DNA of 64,000 bases from Ilumatobacter coccineus YM16-304 (GCF_000348785.1 NC_020520.1:2728001-2792000); one strand, 5' to 3'; positions 15,586 through 24,304 are shown, counted from the stretch's first letter. The notes: generated by a model from the sequence alone, not told the origin. Numbers and translations are program-made.

Positions 15586-17393
15586 CCTTCGCGACCAACG
15601 ACACCTACACGGCGACGGCGACGATTCGGCGAGGGCTGCGCGAAGCCGCCGTGCTGCGCCACGGACTGTGGCTCACCGTGGTGTTCGCGGCGATCGGCGC
15701 GCTCGGGCGCGTCGTGGTGCCGATCCTGATCCAGCAGGCGATCGACAACGGCATCGTCGACCAGCCGGAGGTGCGCATCGACTTCGTGGCGAAGCTGTCG
15801 GCCATCGGTGTCGTGGCGGTGCTGATCTCGGGGATCGCGTTCCGTCAGGCGTCGATTCGGCTGGGGGAGCGCAGCGAGCGCGCCCTGTTCGACTTTCGCG
15901 AGCGCCTCATCGGCCACATCCACCAGTTGAGCCTCGCCGACCACGGCGAGGAGCGCCGCGGTGGACTCGTCGCTCGGGTCACCAGCGACATCGAGACCCT
16001 GGCGCAGTTCTTCCAGTGGGGAGGCATGGCCTGGTTGCGCAGCACGACCTTGATGGTCATCGTCGCCGTCGTGATGCTGGTGTACGACTGGCAGTTGGCC
16101 ATGGTCGCCTTCGCCATCGCGCTGCCGTTGGCGCTCGTGTTGCGCGCCGTGCAGAAGCGCCTGATCGAAGCGCACGGAGCGGCCCGCGAACGCAACGGCG
16201 AGATGCTCGGCGCACTCGCCGAGGTCGTGTCGGGCGCTGCGACCATCCGGGCGTACGGCGCCGGCGAGCACGTCGCCGAGACGGTGTCGGACGCGACCCG
16301 CGAGAAGGCTCGCGCTCAGGTTCGTGCTGCATTGATCGGCGCGTTCCTGTTCCCGTCGGGCGAGGTGTTCTCGGTGTTCACCGTGTCGGCCGTGGTGGGG
16401 GTCGGCGTGTGGCGCGGACCAGGCGACGGGCTCACCGCCGGCGCGCTGATCGGCTTCGTCTTCCTCACGTACCGGTTCCTCGAACCGATCGCCGAGTTCA
16501 CCGAGATCATCGACCAGACCCAGACCGCAGTGGCCGGTCTGCGCCGCATCCTGACCGTGCTCGACATGCCCGTCGGCCCACCGGAGGCGTCGTCGACCAC
16601 GCCGCTCCCGAGCGGTCCGATGGAGATCGAGATCGACGACGTCACCTTCGCCTACGCGGCGCGAGATGCCGACGGTCGCGTCGACGGCGAAGCTGCGCCC
16701 GACGTGCCGGTGCTGCGCAACGTGACGCTCACGATCCCGGCCGGTCAGCAAGTGGCGATGGTCGGCGAGACCGGCTCGGGCAAGTCGACGCTCGGCAAGC
16801 TCATCGCACGGTTCGCCGACCCGGGTTCGGGCGCCATCCGTGTGGGCGGCGTCGACCTCACCGACACGAGTCGGGCCGAACTGCGCTCACGACTCATCGT
16901 CGTGTCGCAGGAACCGTTCCTGTTCGACGACACCATTGCCGCCAACGTGGCGTTCGCCCGCGCCGACGCCACGCGTGATCACGTCGAGCAGATCGTGGCC
17001 GACCTCGACGTGGGGGAGTGGGTCGCCGCACTCGACGGCGGCCTCGACACCCGCGTCGGTGAACGCGGTGAACAGCTGTCGGCCGGCGAACGCCAACTCG
17101 TCGCACTCCTCCGAGCCGGACTCGCCGACCCCGACGTGCTGATCCTCGACGAGGCGACGTCGAGCGTCGACGCACTCACCGAGGTGACGATCGCGAGAGC
17201 GCTCGAACGGCTGGCCTCGACGCGCACGACGATCGCGATCGCACACCGTCTGTCGACGGCGGCGCGCGCCGACCGGGTGCTGGTGCTCGCCGATGGCGTG
17301 CTCGTCGAAGACGGCGTGCACGCCGATCTCGTCGCCGCGGGCGGAACCTATTCCGACCTCTACGACGCCTGGGTGTCGGCGACGTCGGTCTAG
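15582..17393 (+). CDS. ABC exporter half, catalytic partner
   Basis: Second half-transporter, 603 residues. Walker A is G-E-T-G-S-G-K-S-T, Walker B has the catalytic Glu (L-I-L-D-E-A-T-S) and the switch His is present (I-A-H-R-L-S-T), but the signature motif is altered to L-S-A-G-E-R-Q. In the dimer, the first subunit's damaged Walker B and His would face this altered signature, making one dead site and one live site formed from intact motifs. The four-base overlap with the upstream gene supports stoichiometric production. Confidence 0.88.
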   Translation: MTFATNDTYTATATIRRGLREAAVLRHGLWLTVVFAAIGALGRVVVPILIQQAIDNGIVDQPEVRIDFVAKLSAIGVVAVLISGIAFRQASIRLGERSERALFDFRERLIGHIHQLSLADHGEERRGGLVARVTSDIETLAQFFQWGGMAWLRSTTLMVIVAVVMLVYDWQLAMVAFAIALPLALVLRAVQKRLIEAHGAARERNGEMLGALAEVVSGAATIRAYGAGEHVAETVSDATREKARAQVRAALIGAFLFPSGEVFSVFTVSAVVGVGVWRGPGDGLTAGALIGFVFLTYRFLEPIAEFTEIIDQTQTAVAGLRRILTVLDMPVGPPEASSTTPLPSGPMEIEIDDVTFAYAARDADGRVDGEAAPDVPVLRNVTLTIPAGQQVAMVGETGSGKSTLGKLIARFADPGSGAIRVGGVDLTDTSRAELRSRLIVVSQEPFLFDDTIAANVAFARADATRDHVEQIVADLDVGEWVAALDGGLDTRVGERGEQLSAGERQLVALLRAGLADPDVLILDEATSSVDALTEVTIARALERLASTRTTIAIAHRLSTAARADRVLVLADGVLVEDGVHADLVAAGGTYSDLYDAWVSATSV

Positions 17394-17460
17394 GCACGTC
17401 GTCGCAGGTCGCAGACGCGAATTCCGACGCTCCGAGCCGATCCGCGAGGCATCGGTTTCC

Positions 17461-17466
17461 TACGCT
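17461..17466 (+). promoter_or_regulatory. -10 box TACGCT (leaderless)
   Basis: TACGCT ends 6 bases before the ATG at 17473. The 67 bases between the exporter stop and this box show no other feature. Confidence 0.5.
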
Positions 17467-17472
17467 CGCCTC

Positions 17473-18273
17473 ATGAGCGAGCACCAGCCAGTCGCCGTCG
17501 TCACCGGCGCAGCATCCGGCATCGGCCGAGCAACAGCGGAGCTGTTCGCCGAGCGTGGACACCGTGTGATCGCCGTCGATCTGGTCGAGCCCGAGTGGTG
17601 CGACGGTGACGCCACGATCGCCATGCAGGGCGACATGTCGTCGGAGGCCGACAACGCCGCCATGGTCGAAGCGGCGATCGACCGATTCGGACGCCTCGAT
17701 GCCGCGATCCTCAACGCCGGCGTCGCCGGGAGCCTCGCCTTCGAGGCCGACGGGGCGATGGAACGCTTCGATGCCGTGTCGGCGATCAACCTGCGCGGCG
17801 TCGCCCTCGGCATCCGCCACGCGGCCCCGGCGATCCGCACCACGGCAGGCGGCGGGGCGGTCGTCGCCACCGCATCCACGTCCGGTCTCGGCGGCGACCC
17901 CGGCAACTGGGCCTACAACGCCACCAAGGCCGGCGTCATCAACATGGTCCGTTCGGCGGCGATCGACTACGGCACGCAGAACATCCGCGTCAACGCGGTG
18001 GCCCCCGGTCCGGTCGAGACCGGCATGACCACCCGCCTGCTCGAGATGCCCGAACTGCACGACGCCATGCGTCGTCGCATCGTGTTGCAGCGCTGGGGGA
18101 AGCCGCGTGAACTCGCCGAAGCCTTCTGGTTCCTGGCCTCGCCAGCGGCCTCGTTCATCACCGGCGTGACCCTCCCCGTCGACGGTGGCCTGTCGTCGAA
18201 CGCCGGCCATTTCGACCTTCCCGACCTGCCCGACATCCCCGACCTGCCAGGCACATCCGCCGACCCGTCCTGA
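17473..18273 (+). CDS. short-chain dehydrogenase/reductase
   Basis: Classical SDR, 266 residues. Cofactor motif T-G-A-A-S-G-I-G, N-A-G motif in I-L-N-A-G-V-A-G, catalytic Tyr and Lys in Y-N-A-T-K, and the Ser expected ahead of them within A-T-A-S-T-S-G. The acidic residue after the second strand (A-V-D-L-V) suggests NAD(H) preference. The C-terminus has an unusual D-L-P-D-L-P-D-I-P-D-L-P tail of low complexity not needed for the fold. Substrate unknown. It is followed by a PPOX gene after 53 bases. Confidence 0.88.
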   Translation: MSEHQPVAVVTGAASGIGRATAELFAERGHRVIAVDLVEPEWCDGDATIAMQGDMSSEADNAAMVEAAIDRFGRLDAAILNAGVAGSLAFEADGAMERFDAVSAINLRGVALGIRHAAPAIRTTAGGGAVVATASTSGLGGDPGNWAYNATKAGVINMVRSAAIDYGTQNIRVNAVAPGPVETGMTTRLLEMPELHDAMRRRIVLQRWGKPRELAEAFWFLASPAASFITGVTLPVDGGLSSNAGHFDLPDLPDIPDLPGTSADPS

Positions 18274-18326
18274 TCGTCACGACACCGTCGCAGCGATCGC
18301 CCAAACCAACAGAAAAGAGACCCCTC

Positions 18327-18863
18327 ATGACCGAGAAGAACATCAAAGACTACGAAGACGTCACCGTCTACGGCCTCGACCCCGAGATGGAGCAGCAGCT
18401 CATCGCCGAGCAGAAGGAATGCAGCTTCTGCTGGGTCACCAAGGACGGCTCGCCGATGGGCGTCATCATGAGCTACCTGCAAGACGACGAGGGCAACTTC
18501 TGGATGACCGCGTCCGGACAGCGCAAGCGCATCCCGGCCATTCGCCGCGACGGCCGCGTCGCCATCCTCATCACCTCGCCGGGCACGTCGCTCGGACCGG
18601 GCAAGACCGTCACCTACAAGGGGCAGGCGACCGTCCTCGACGACGACGAGACGAAGAAGTGGTTCTACCCCGCACTCGCCGAGCGCCTCTACGGAGATCG
18701 TGGCGACCAGTCGCGCGTCGACGAATTCGCCAACATGCTCAACTCCCCGCGGCGCGTCATCATCAAGATCGAGCCGGGCCTGCGCGTCGGCTACGACGGA
18801 GCGAAGATGGCTGCCGCCACCGCCAAGGCCCGTGCCGCCGGCGACCTGACCTGGGACGACTGA
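18327..18863 (+). CDS. PPOX-class flavin/F420-binding protein
   Basis: Split beta-barrel protein of the pyridoxamine-5'-phosphate oxidase superfamily, 178 residues, with the barrel from about C-S-F-C-W-V-T-K-D-G-S-P to P-R-R-V-I-I-K-I-E-P. In Actinobacteria most such proteins reduce substrates with F420 or bind flavin or heme; true PNPOx activity is unlikely. Unlike many genes here it has a purine-rich ribosome-binding sequence (AAAAGAGA) ahead of the ATG. The stop is 8 bases from the converging gene's stop. Confidence 0.75.
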   Translation: MTEKNIKDYEDVTVYGLDPEMEQQLIAEQKECSFCWVTKDGSPMGVIMSYLQDDEGNFWMTASGQRKRIPAIRRDGRVAILITSPGTSLGPGKTVTYKGQATVLDDDETKKWFYPALAERLYGDRGDQSRVDEFANMLNSPRRVIIKIEPGLRVGYDGAKMAAATAKARAAGDLTWDD

Positions 18864-18870
18864 CGCCGCG

Positions 18871-19605
18871 TCAGTCGAAGTCGATGCCGAACGGCATCGG
18901 CCCGTGCACGTCGGCGACCGAACAGGAGATGTCGTCGATCGCGGTCGAGCGCTGGACCTCGAACGTCGTCGACGTTCCTGGCTCCAGCGACTCGACCTCG
19001 ACGCGAGCGGTGCGCTGCGCGTTGTCGGTGCCGCTGCGAGCGAACCTCACGTCGATCACGTAGTCGTGGGGTTCGTCGTCGAGATTCGTGATCGTGCCCT
19101 CGGCGCTCCAGATCGATGACCCGGTCTCGACGCAGTTCGTGATGGCCACCTCGTGAGGACCCGGATTCTCGTACGCGTCGATGGCGTTCGACAGGGCGAC
19201 CGTGAAGAAGAACCCGCCGATGGCTGCAACGCAGCCGATGCCCCCGGTGACCAGGCCGGCGACGGCAGGTCCGCGCCCCGAGCCTGCTGCGTCCATCCGG
19301 CGCAGCGCAACCGTGGCGAACACCACGGCGAGCACCGAGGCGACGGCGCCGACGACGAAGAAGAACGGCATCCACGCCGTGAGCAGCCCGACGATGCCGA
19401 GCACGAGCGCCGCGATCGCCCGTCCGTTGCGGCCCGTCGGGCCGCCATCGCCACCGGGAGCCCCGATCACCGGGTCGACGTAGCGCTGCCCCGACGTCGA
19501 CACGTCGGCGGTCCACGACGTGCCGTTGAAGTACCGCAGGTCGTAACGCCCACCCGGATCGGGATACCAGTCGGCAGGGTGAGTATCCGCGCGGGGTTCC
19601 GACAT
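18871..19605 (-). CDS. DUF2510 / DUF4190-type membrane protein
   Basis: A 244-residue membrane protein. The N-terminal module W-Y-P-D-P-G-G-R-Y-D-L-R-Y-F-N-G-T-S-W-T is the actinobacterial DUF2510 motif. A hydrophobic pair follows with G-I-V-G-L-L-T-A-W-M-P and G-L-V-T-G-G-I-G, as in DUF4190 proteins, then an external beta-rich domain with two Cys. The function of these modules is not known; they recur in actinobacterial cell-surface and secretion-associated proteins. It starts at ATG 19605; its start region is back to back with the phosphatase gene at 19630. Confidence 0.75.
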   Translation of the reverse strand: MSEPRADTHPADWYPDPGGRYDLRYFNGTSWTADVSTSGQRYVDPVIGAPGGDGGPTGRNGRAIAALVLGIVGLLTAWMPFFFVVGAVASVLAVVFATVALRRMDAAGSGRGPAVAGLVTGGIGCVAAIGGFFFTVALSNAIDAYENPGPHEVAITNCVETGSSIWSAEGTITNLDDEPHDYVIDVRFARSGTDNAQRTARVEVESLEPGTSTTFEVQRSTAIDDISCSVADVHGPMPFGIDFD

Positions 19606-19615
19606 GGACGCCAAG

Positions 19616-19621
19616 TATGGT
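19616..19621 (+). promoter_or_regulatory. -10 box TATGGT (leaderless)
   Basis: TATGGT ends 8 bases before the ATG at 19630. The same bases read CATACT on the other strand 8 bases before the ATG at 19605, so one sequence may serve both directions. Confidence 0.45.
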
Positions 19622-19629
19622 CCCGCACC

Positions 19630-20307
19630 ATGGAGATCGTGCTGATTCGACATGGACAACCCGAGTGGGTCAGAGACGACTTGAACGTCGAGAATCCGCC
19701 GTTGACCGACCTCGGCCACGTGCAGGCCGAACGCATGGCCGCGACCCTGCAGCACGAGACCTTCGACGAGGTCTACGCCTCGCCGCTGCTTCGGGCCAGG
19801 CAGACCGCAGCGCCCCTGTTCGACGCGCTGGGCCGCACCGAGCAGATCGCTCCCTGGTTGGAGGAGATCGGGGATCCGGCCTGGCACGGAACACCCGCCG
19901 AGAAGGCGCAGCACGCCTACGACGAGCTTCGCAGCCGCGCGGCCGAAGACCGATGGGAAGGGCTGCAGGAAGCCGAAACCGTCCGTGACTTCACCGCTCG
20001 GATTCATCGGGGCGCCACCGAGTTCTTCGCCGATCGCGGCGTCGTGCGTTCGCAGGTCGAGCTGCCCGTCTGGCAGATCGCCGAACCGGGCAAGCGCATC
20101 GCGCTCGTCGCTCACGCCGGGACGAACTCGACCACCATCGCGCACATGCTCGGCATGGCGCCGACGCCGTGGGAGTGGGATCGTTTCGTGCTCGGCCACA
20201 CCTCGATCACCCGACTCGAGGCCCTCGCGCTCGGCGACGGCTTCACGTTCAGCCTCACCAAGCTGAGCGACGTCGAACACCTCGAACCAGAACAGCGAAC
20301 CCGCTGA
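19630..20307 (+). CDS. histidine phosphatase (phosphoglycerate mutase-like)
   Basis: Branch-1 histidine phosphatase, 225 residues. The phospho-acceptor motif L-I-R-H-G-Q-P-E-W is at residues 6-14, and the second catalytic His lies in V-A-H-A-G-T-N-S. Y-A-S-P-L-L-R-A-R-Q-T carries the phosphate-binding Arg. Members act on sugar phosphates, nucleotides or phosphoproteins; the insert of about 30 residues between the motifs is not diagnostic. The following methyltransferase gene has its own -10 box. Confidence 0.85.
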   Translation: MEIVLIRHGQPEWVRDDLNVENPPLTDLGHVQAERMAATLQHETFDEVYASPLLRARQTAAPLFDALGRTEQIAPWLEEIGDPAWHGTPAEKAQHAYDELRSRAAEDRWEGLQEAETVRDFTARIHRGATEFFADRGVVRSQVELPVWQIAEPGKRIALVAHAGTNSTTIAHMLGMAPTPWEWDRFVLGHTSITRLEALALGDGFTFSLTKLSDVEHLEPEQRTR

Positions 20308-20311
20308 GGTC

Positions 20312-20317
20312 TACCGT
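20312..20317 (+). promoter_or_regulatory. -10 box TACCGT (leaderless)
   Basis: TACCGT ends 7 bases before the ATG at 20325 and follows the phosphatase stop directly. Confidence 0.5.
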
Positions 20318-20324
20318 CGGGGGT

Positions 20325-21422
20325 ATGAGCGACGCCACCGACCGCGAGATCGACCCCGACAAGTTGAAGATGTACTCCTTCGGGCTGTTCACACAGCTCA
20401 GTGGAGCCGTCACCGCCGGCATGCTCCACCTCGGAGATCGCCTCGGTCTGTTCACGGCGCTCGCGTCGTTCGACCGGCCGGCGACCACGCAGCAACTCGC
20501 CGACGCTGCCGGCCTCGACGAGCGGTGGGTGCGGGAGTGGGCGTACAACCAGGCCGCCGCCAAGCTGATCGACGTCGACACGAGCGTGCAGCCCGAACGG
20601 TTCTCACTCAGCCCCGAAGCGGTGGCGGTGCTCGCCTCGCCGGAGCATCCGGCGTACGGGATGGGCATGTTCCACCGGTTCCCGCAGACGATGAGCGCGC
20701 TCGACCACATGCCCGAGAGCTTCACGACCGGCATCGGCCACGACTACGACAGCCACGGGTGCGAAGGAGCGGTCGGCATCGAGCGCAGCTTCGAACCCTG
20801 GAACAAGGCGCATCTGCTCCCCACCGTCCTGCCGGCGCTCGACGGTGTGGTCGAACGCCTCGAGGTCGGGGCCAAGGTCATCGACATCGGCTGCGGCGCC
20901 GGGGGAGCGGTCTTGATGATGGCCGAGGCCTTCCCCAACAGCACGTTCGTCGGGTACGACATCTCCGCGCACGCGCTCGATCGAGCCAACGAGCGGCTCG
21001 CCGCCTCCAGCGTGACCAATGCCCGATTCCGCGATCCGCGTGTCGAGCCGATGCCGGCCGATCACTCGTGCGACTTCGTCACCACCTTCGACTGCATCCA
21101 CGACATGACCCATCCGCAGGAGATGATGAACAGCATCCGCGAGGCGATCGCCGACGACGGCACGTGGCTGCTGGTCGACATCAAGGGTCGTGACACGTTC
21201 GCCGAGAACGTCGAGAAGAACCCGGTGGCCGCGCTGATGTACGGCATCAGCGTGCTCTCGTGCATGAGTTCTGCGCTCTCGGAAGAGGGCGGCGCCGGGC
21301 TCGGCACGCTCGGCCTCCCGGCGAGCAAGGCCGAATCGATGTCGAACGCCGCAGGGTTCAGTCGCTTCGAGAAACTCCCGATCGACCACAGCGTCAACGC
21401 CTTCTACGAGATCAGGGTCTGA
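20325..21422 (+). CDS. SAM-dependent methyltransferase with winged-helix N-terminus
   Basis: Class I methyltransferase, 365 residues. An N-terminal winged-helix-like dimerisation part (A-T-T-Q-Q-L-A-D-A-A-G-L-D-E-R-W-V-R-E-W) precedes the SAM domain, as in small-molecule O-methyltransferases. Motif I is V-I-D-I-G-C-G-A-G-G, followed by G-Y-D-I-S, and F-D-C-I-H-D-M is motif IV. The substrate is unknown. A 15-pair hairpin follows the stop. Confidence 0.82.
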   Translation: MSDATDREIDPDKLKMYSFGLFTQLSGAVTAGMLHLGDRLGLFTALASFDRPATTQQLADAAGLDERWVREWAYNQAAAKLIDVDTSVQPERFSLSPEAVAVLASPEHPAYGMGMFHRFPQTMSALDHMPESFTTGIGHDYDSHGCEGAVGIERSFEPWNKAHLLPTVLPALDGVVERLEVGAKVIDIGCGAGGAVLMMAEAFPNSTFVGYDISAHALDRANERLAASSVTNARFRDPRVEPMPADHSCDFVTTFDCIHDMTHPQEMMNSIREAIADDGTWLLVDIKGRDTFAENVEKNPVAALMYGISVLSCMSSALSEEGGAGLGTLGLPASKAESMSNAAGFSRFEKLPIDHSVNAFYEIRV

Positions 21423-21431
21423 CGCCGGCGC

Positions 21432-21465
21432 GGCGCGCACACGGTGACGACACCGTGTGCGCGCC
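21432..21465. terminator. 15-bp perfect hairpin between converging genes
   Basis: Bases 21432-21446 pair with 21451-21465 without a mismatch around an ACGA loop. It fills the gap between the methyltransferase stop (21422) and the SnoaL-like stop (21469), so it is probably a two-way terminator. Confidence 0.85.
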
Positions 21466-21468
21466 CGC

Positions 21469-21870
21469 TCAGCCGAAGTGCTTGATGTCGAGGCGGCGGA
21501 CGGCGAACTTCCAGCCGTCGGCGGTGCGGACGTACTCGTCTTCGTACACGGCGACCAGGTTGCCGAGCACGCCGTCGGCTCGCTTGAACGTCTCCTGAGC
21601 GATGACCCGACCGGTGCCGGTGTCGGCGCCCTCGGCGACGTGGAACACCGAATGCGGTGCGGTCTGCACGACCCACTCGAAGCGGTCCATGGCCTCGAGC
21701 CAGTACGCGACGATCGCTTCCTTGCCGACGATGGGGTCGCCGCGCATCTGCCATTCCGACTCGTCGGCCCACGTGGGGGCCCAGATGTCGACATCGCACT
21801 GGATGACGCCATCGCAGTACTGCTCGACGAGCCGGGAGAGTTCAAAGTGGTCCTGCTGCGAAACGCTCAT
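21469..21870 (-). CDS. SnoaL/NTF2-like protein
   Basis: Small cone-shaped NTF2-like fold protein, 133 residues, with E-Q-Y-C-D-G-V-I near the start and W-K-F-A-V-R-R-L-D-I at the end, typical of the SnoaL_4 group. These act as isomerases, hydratases or ring-hydroxylation small subunits, or merely bind ligands; here none can be chosen. It starts at ATG 21870, back to back with the PPOX gene starting at 21896. Confidence 0.72.
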   Translation of the reverse strand: MSVSQQDHFELSRLVEQYCDGVIQCDVDIWAPTWADESEWQMRGDPIVGKEAIVAYWLEAMDRFEWVVQTAPHSVFHVAEGADTGTGRVIAQETFKRADGVLGNLVAVYEDEYVRTADGWKFAVRRLDIKHFG

Positions 21871-21881
21871 CTCTGCATTGT

Positions 21882-21887
21882 TACGGT
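21882..21887 (+). promoter_or_regulatory. -10 box TACGGT (leaderless)
   Basis: TACGGT ends 8 bases before the ATG at 21896, inside the 25-base gap between the two divergent genes. Confidence 0.5.
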
Positions 21888-21895
21888 CGTGACCC

Positions 21896-22342
21896 ATGGG
21901 ATCAGAGTTGGACTGCACATTGGACGAGGTCAAAGCCTTCGCAACAGGGTTGAGCCCGTGGGCGCATCTCGCGACCGTCGGTGCCGACGGCGAACCCGAC
22001 GTCGTGCCCGTACACCCGTGCTGGGAAGGCGACACGCTGTGGACGATGGTCGGCACCACGTCGGTCAAGGCGCGCAACACCGCCGACAACCCGAAGGTCG
22101 CGTTCCACTGGCAGGTGACCGAGAACGGCGACGGCGTCGAAGTGTGGGGCACCTCCGAACTCTTCACCGATGTCGAGACCAAGAAGCGGCTGTGGGACGG
22201 CGTGTTCGACTACGACCTGAACGCGTTCGCTCCGGGCGGGCCGGAGAACTCGCCCGACACCGCCTTCCTCGCGGTCACTCCCACCCGTGCGCTCATCTTG
22301 AAGCAGTACGGCATGGGTGGCGTGCAGCGTTGGACCGCATGA
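21896..22342 (+). CDS. PPOX-class F420-dependent-type oxidoreductase
   Basis: Split-barrel flavin/F420 protein, 148 residues. H-L-A-T-V-G-A-D-G-E-P-D-V-V-P-V is the strand pair that starts the fold, and V-K-A-R-N-T-A-D-N-P-K-V-A-F matches the phosphate-binding stretch common in F420-dependent members. The stop overlaps the next start (ATGA), coupling it to an SDR, which suggests a shared reductive step on one substrate. Confidence 0.78.
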   Translation: MGSELDCTLDEVKAFATGLSPWAHLATVGADGEPDVVPVHPCWEGDTLWTMVGTTSVKARNTADNPKVAFHWQVTENGDGVEVWGTSELFTDVETKKRLWDGVFDYDLNAFAPGGPENSPDTAFLAVTPTRALILKQYGMGGVQRWTA

Positions 22343-23130
22343 CGCGCCTCAGCGAACTCTCGCGGTCGATCGACGGCAAGGTCGCGATCGTCACGGGCGC
22401 CGCCAGCGGCATGGGACGCGCCACCGCTCACCTCTTCGCCGACGAGGGCGCTCGCGTGGTCGTCGCCGATCTCGGTGGCGAACGAGTGCAGGCGGTCGTC
22501 GACGAGATCGTCGCCGTGCACGGCGCCGATGCCGCCCTCGGCGTGGTGACCGACGTGTCGAGCCACGACCAGCTCGAACGACTCGTCGACGCGACGGTCG
22601 AGTGGGCGGGCGCCCTCGACATCATCGTCAACAACGCCGGCGTGTCGCTGATCAACTCGGCGTTCCAACCTCACGACGAGTTCGAGGAGAACTGGGCGCG
22701 CACGCTCGACATCAACCTCACCGCACACGCTCGCCTGATCCGACTCGCTCTGCCGCACCTGTCGGCGAGCGGAGCGGGGCGCATCGTCAACATCGCCTCC
22801 ACCGAAGCGATCGTCACCACCGCTAGGCTCGCCGCCTACGCCGCCACGAAGGCGGGCGTGGTCGGCCTCACCAAGTCGTTCGCGGTCGAACTCGGTCGCC
22901 ACGGCGTGACGGTCAACTGCGTGTGCCCCGGGCCGATCAACACCGGCATGACCGAGCAGATCGACGCCGAGGCGAAGGCCACGTACGCCCGTCGACGGGT
23001 GCCGCTCCGTCGCTACGGTGCACCCGAGGAGGTCGCTCAGATGACGCTCAACCTGTGTCTCCCGGCGAGCAGCTTCGTCAACGGTGCGATCATCCCCGTC
23101 GACGGCGGGATGTCGATCCGCCACACCTAG
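22339..23130 (+). CDS. short-chain dehydrogenase/reductase
   Basis: Classical SDR, 263 residues: T-G-A-A-S-G-M-G cofactor motif, N-N-A-G, Ser in N-I-A-S-T-E, catalytic Y-A-A-T-K, and the C-terminal G-A-I-I-P-V-D-G-G-M-S of FabG-like members. D-L after the second strand favours NAD(H). It is translationally coupled to the PPOX gene by a four-base overlap and ends three bases from the converging gene, with no room for a terminator. Confidence 0.88.
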   Translation: MTRLSELSRSIDGKVAIVTGAASGMGRATAHLFADEGARVVVADLGGERVQAVVDEIVAVHGADAALGVVTDVSSHDQLERLVDATVEWAGALDIIVNNAGVSLINSAFQPHDEFEENWARTLDINLTAHARLIRLALPHLSASGAGRIVNIASTEAIVTTARLAAYAATKAGVVGLTKSFAVELGRHGVTVNCVCPGPINTGMTEQIDAEAKATYARRRVPLRRYGAPEEVAQMTLNLCLPASSFVNGAIIPVDGGMSIRHT

Positions 23131-23132
23131 CG

Positions 23133-24302
23133 TCAGCCCGGCACGTACCCGTCGAAGATGCCCTGCAACCCGGTCGGCTTGTGCCGCCCGATCGCGAGTT
23201 GCTCGAGGATGCCGAGGCCTTCGTGGTTGCCGAGCCCGCCCGACGTGGTGGCCTTGACGATCGTCTGGATGTGGACGTGGTGCGGTGCCGTCATCGACTC
23301 GACGGGAAGATCCCAGCGGTCGCCGCCGACTTCGAGTTCGCCCTTCCACACACCGTGGCTCCATTCGGGATGGGTGTAGCCGATGCCGAGCATGTGAAAG
23401 TCGAAGAGCGGCTCGAGGGTGATGGTCGACGGCTCACCGACCCACGGCACGAGATCGATCTCGAACGACGCTGCGGCGCGCGTTCCACGACGCCACTCGA
23501 CCCGGTAGTCGACATCGCGCATCGCCTCCGCCGGTTCGACGCCGTTCGCTCCGGGGACGAGTGCGACGACACCCGTCTCGTGCCACCGTTTGCCGTCGGA
23601 CAGTTCGTTGACGTCGAAGTGGGTCGAGAACCCTTCGAAGTTGATCGGCGCCCACAGCCAGTAGTACTGCGGGTCGGCCACCGGCGCGCCCACCGGTGCT
23701 CGTTCGCCGACGGGCCGCACTCCCCACGACCGGTCGCGGGAGCCGAGCGTTTCGCCCGGTTCGAGATCGGTCAGTTCGCCGTCGACCTCGATCCATCCTT
23801 CCCACCCGCCGAACTGCGTCATGCGCGTGGAGTCCATGATCGTGCGACTCCCGACCTGATGGAAGAAGTGCGGTTCCTGGATCGGGGCCGAACGCCGCAC
23901 GAAGGTCAGGTCGGCGCGAATGCCGTGTTCGGGAGCCTCGACCGTGACCCGCAGCGCGTTGAGCGGCTCGATCACCTCGACCTCGATCGGCCCGACCTGG
24001 TTGGCCTCCGACCGGTCGGCAGGAGCCCGGCGCGATGCGTGCACGTTGATCTGTCGGGCGTCGGCGGTGCCGCCGTCGACCACGACGCTGAACGCCGCGT
24101 CGGCGATGTGGCGATTGGGGTACAGGCCCATCGCCGCGGCGAAGTACAGCCGGGTGTCACGGGTGTAGCCGTTGAAGAAGTAGCGGTCGTAGTGGTTCAG
24201 ATCGCTGGATCCGGTCTGCGCCACCGGCTGTGACGTCTGGTGGATCGGAAAGTCGTCGAACGAGGTCAGCACCTGCTCGAAGGTAGTCGTATCGTTCAGC
24301 AC
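23133..24302 (-). CDS. DUF7064-like conserved protein (unknown function)
   Basis: A 389-residue soluble protein with no signal peptide that I can place only loosely with hydroxysteroid/diene-type beta-sandwich (lipocalin-like) proteins annotated as DUF7064/7065. Notable stretches are H-Y-D-R-Y-F-F-N-G-Y, M-G-L-Y-P-N-R, and R-D-R-S-W-G-V-R-P-V-G, the last resembling a motif of the family. No catalytic motif is obvious. The start is uncertain: GTG 24302 (V-L-N-D-T-T) or GTG 24311, which would overlap ctaA. Its neighbours (SDRs, PPOX, SnoaL) suggest lipid or terpenoid catabolism, as inference only. Confidence 0.65.
   Translation of the reverse strand: MLNDTTTFEQVLTSFDDFPIHQTSQPVAQTGSSDLNHYDRYFFNGYTRDTRLYFAAAMGLYPNRHIADAAFSVVVDGGTADARQINVHASRRAPADRSEANQVGPIEVEVIEPLNALRVTVEAPEHGIRADLTFVRRSAPIQEPHFFHQVGSRTIMDSTRMTQFGGWEGWIEVDGELTDLEPGETLGSRDRSWGVRPVGERAPVGAPVADPQYYWLWAPINFEGFSTHFDVNELSDGKRWHETGVVALVPGANGVEPAEAMRDVDYRVEWRRGTRAAASFEIDLVPWVGEPSTITLEPLFDFHMLGIGYTHPEWSHGVWKGELEVGGDRWDLPVESMTAPHHVHIQTIVKATTSGGLGNHEGLGILEQLAIGRHKPTGLQGIFDGYVPG
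24290..24295 (+). promoter_or_regulatory. -10 box TATCGT for ctaA, inside the neighbouring gene
   Basis: TATCGT ends 9 bases before the ATG at 24305. It lies within the first codons of the opposite-strand gene, so the promoter is embedded in coding DNA. Confidence 0.5.
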
Positions 24303-24304
24303 GT

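Noticed and set aside
19616-19621. TATGGT read as CATACT for the DUF2510 gene on the minus strand as a separate promoter
   Set aside because: The first T of the box is replaced by C; noted at the plus-strand box but not listed as its own feature.
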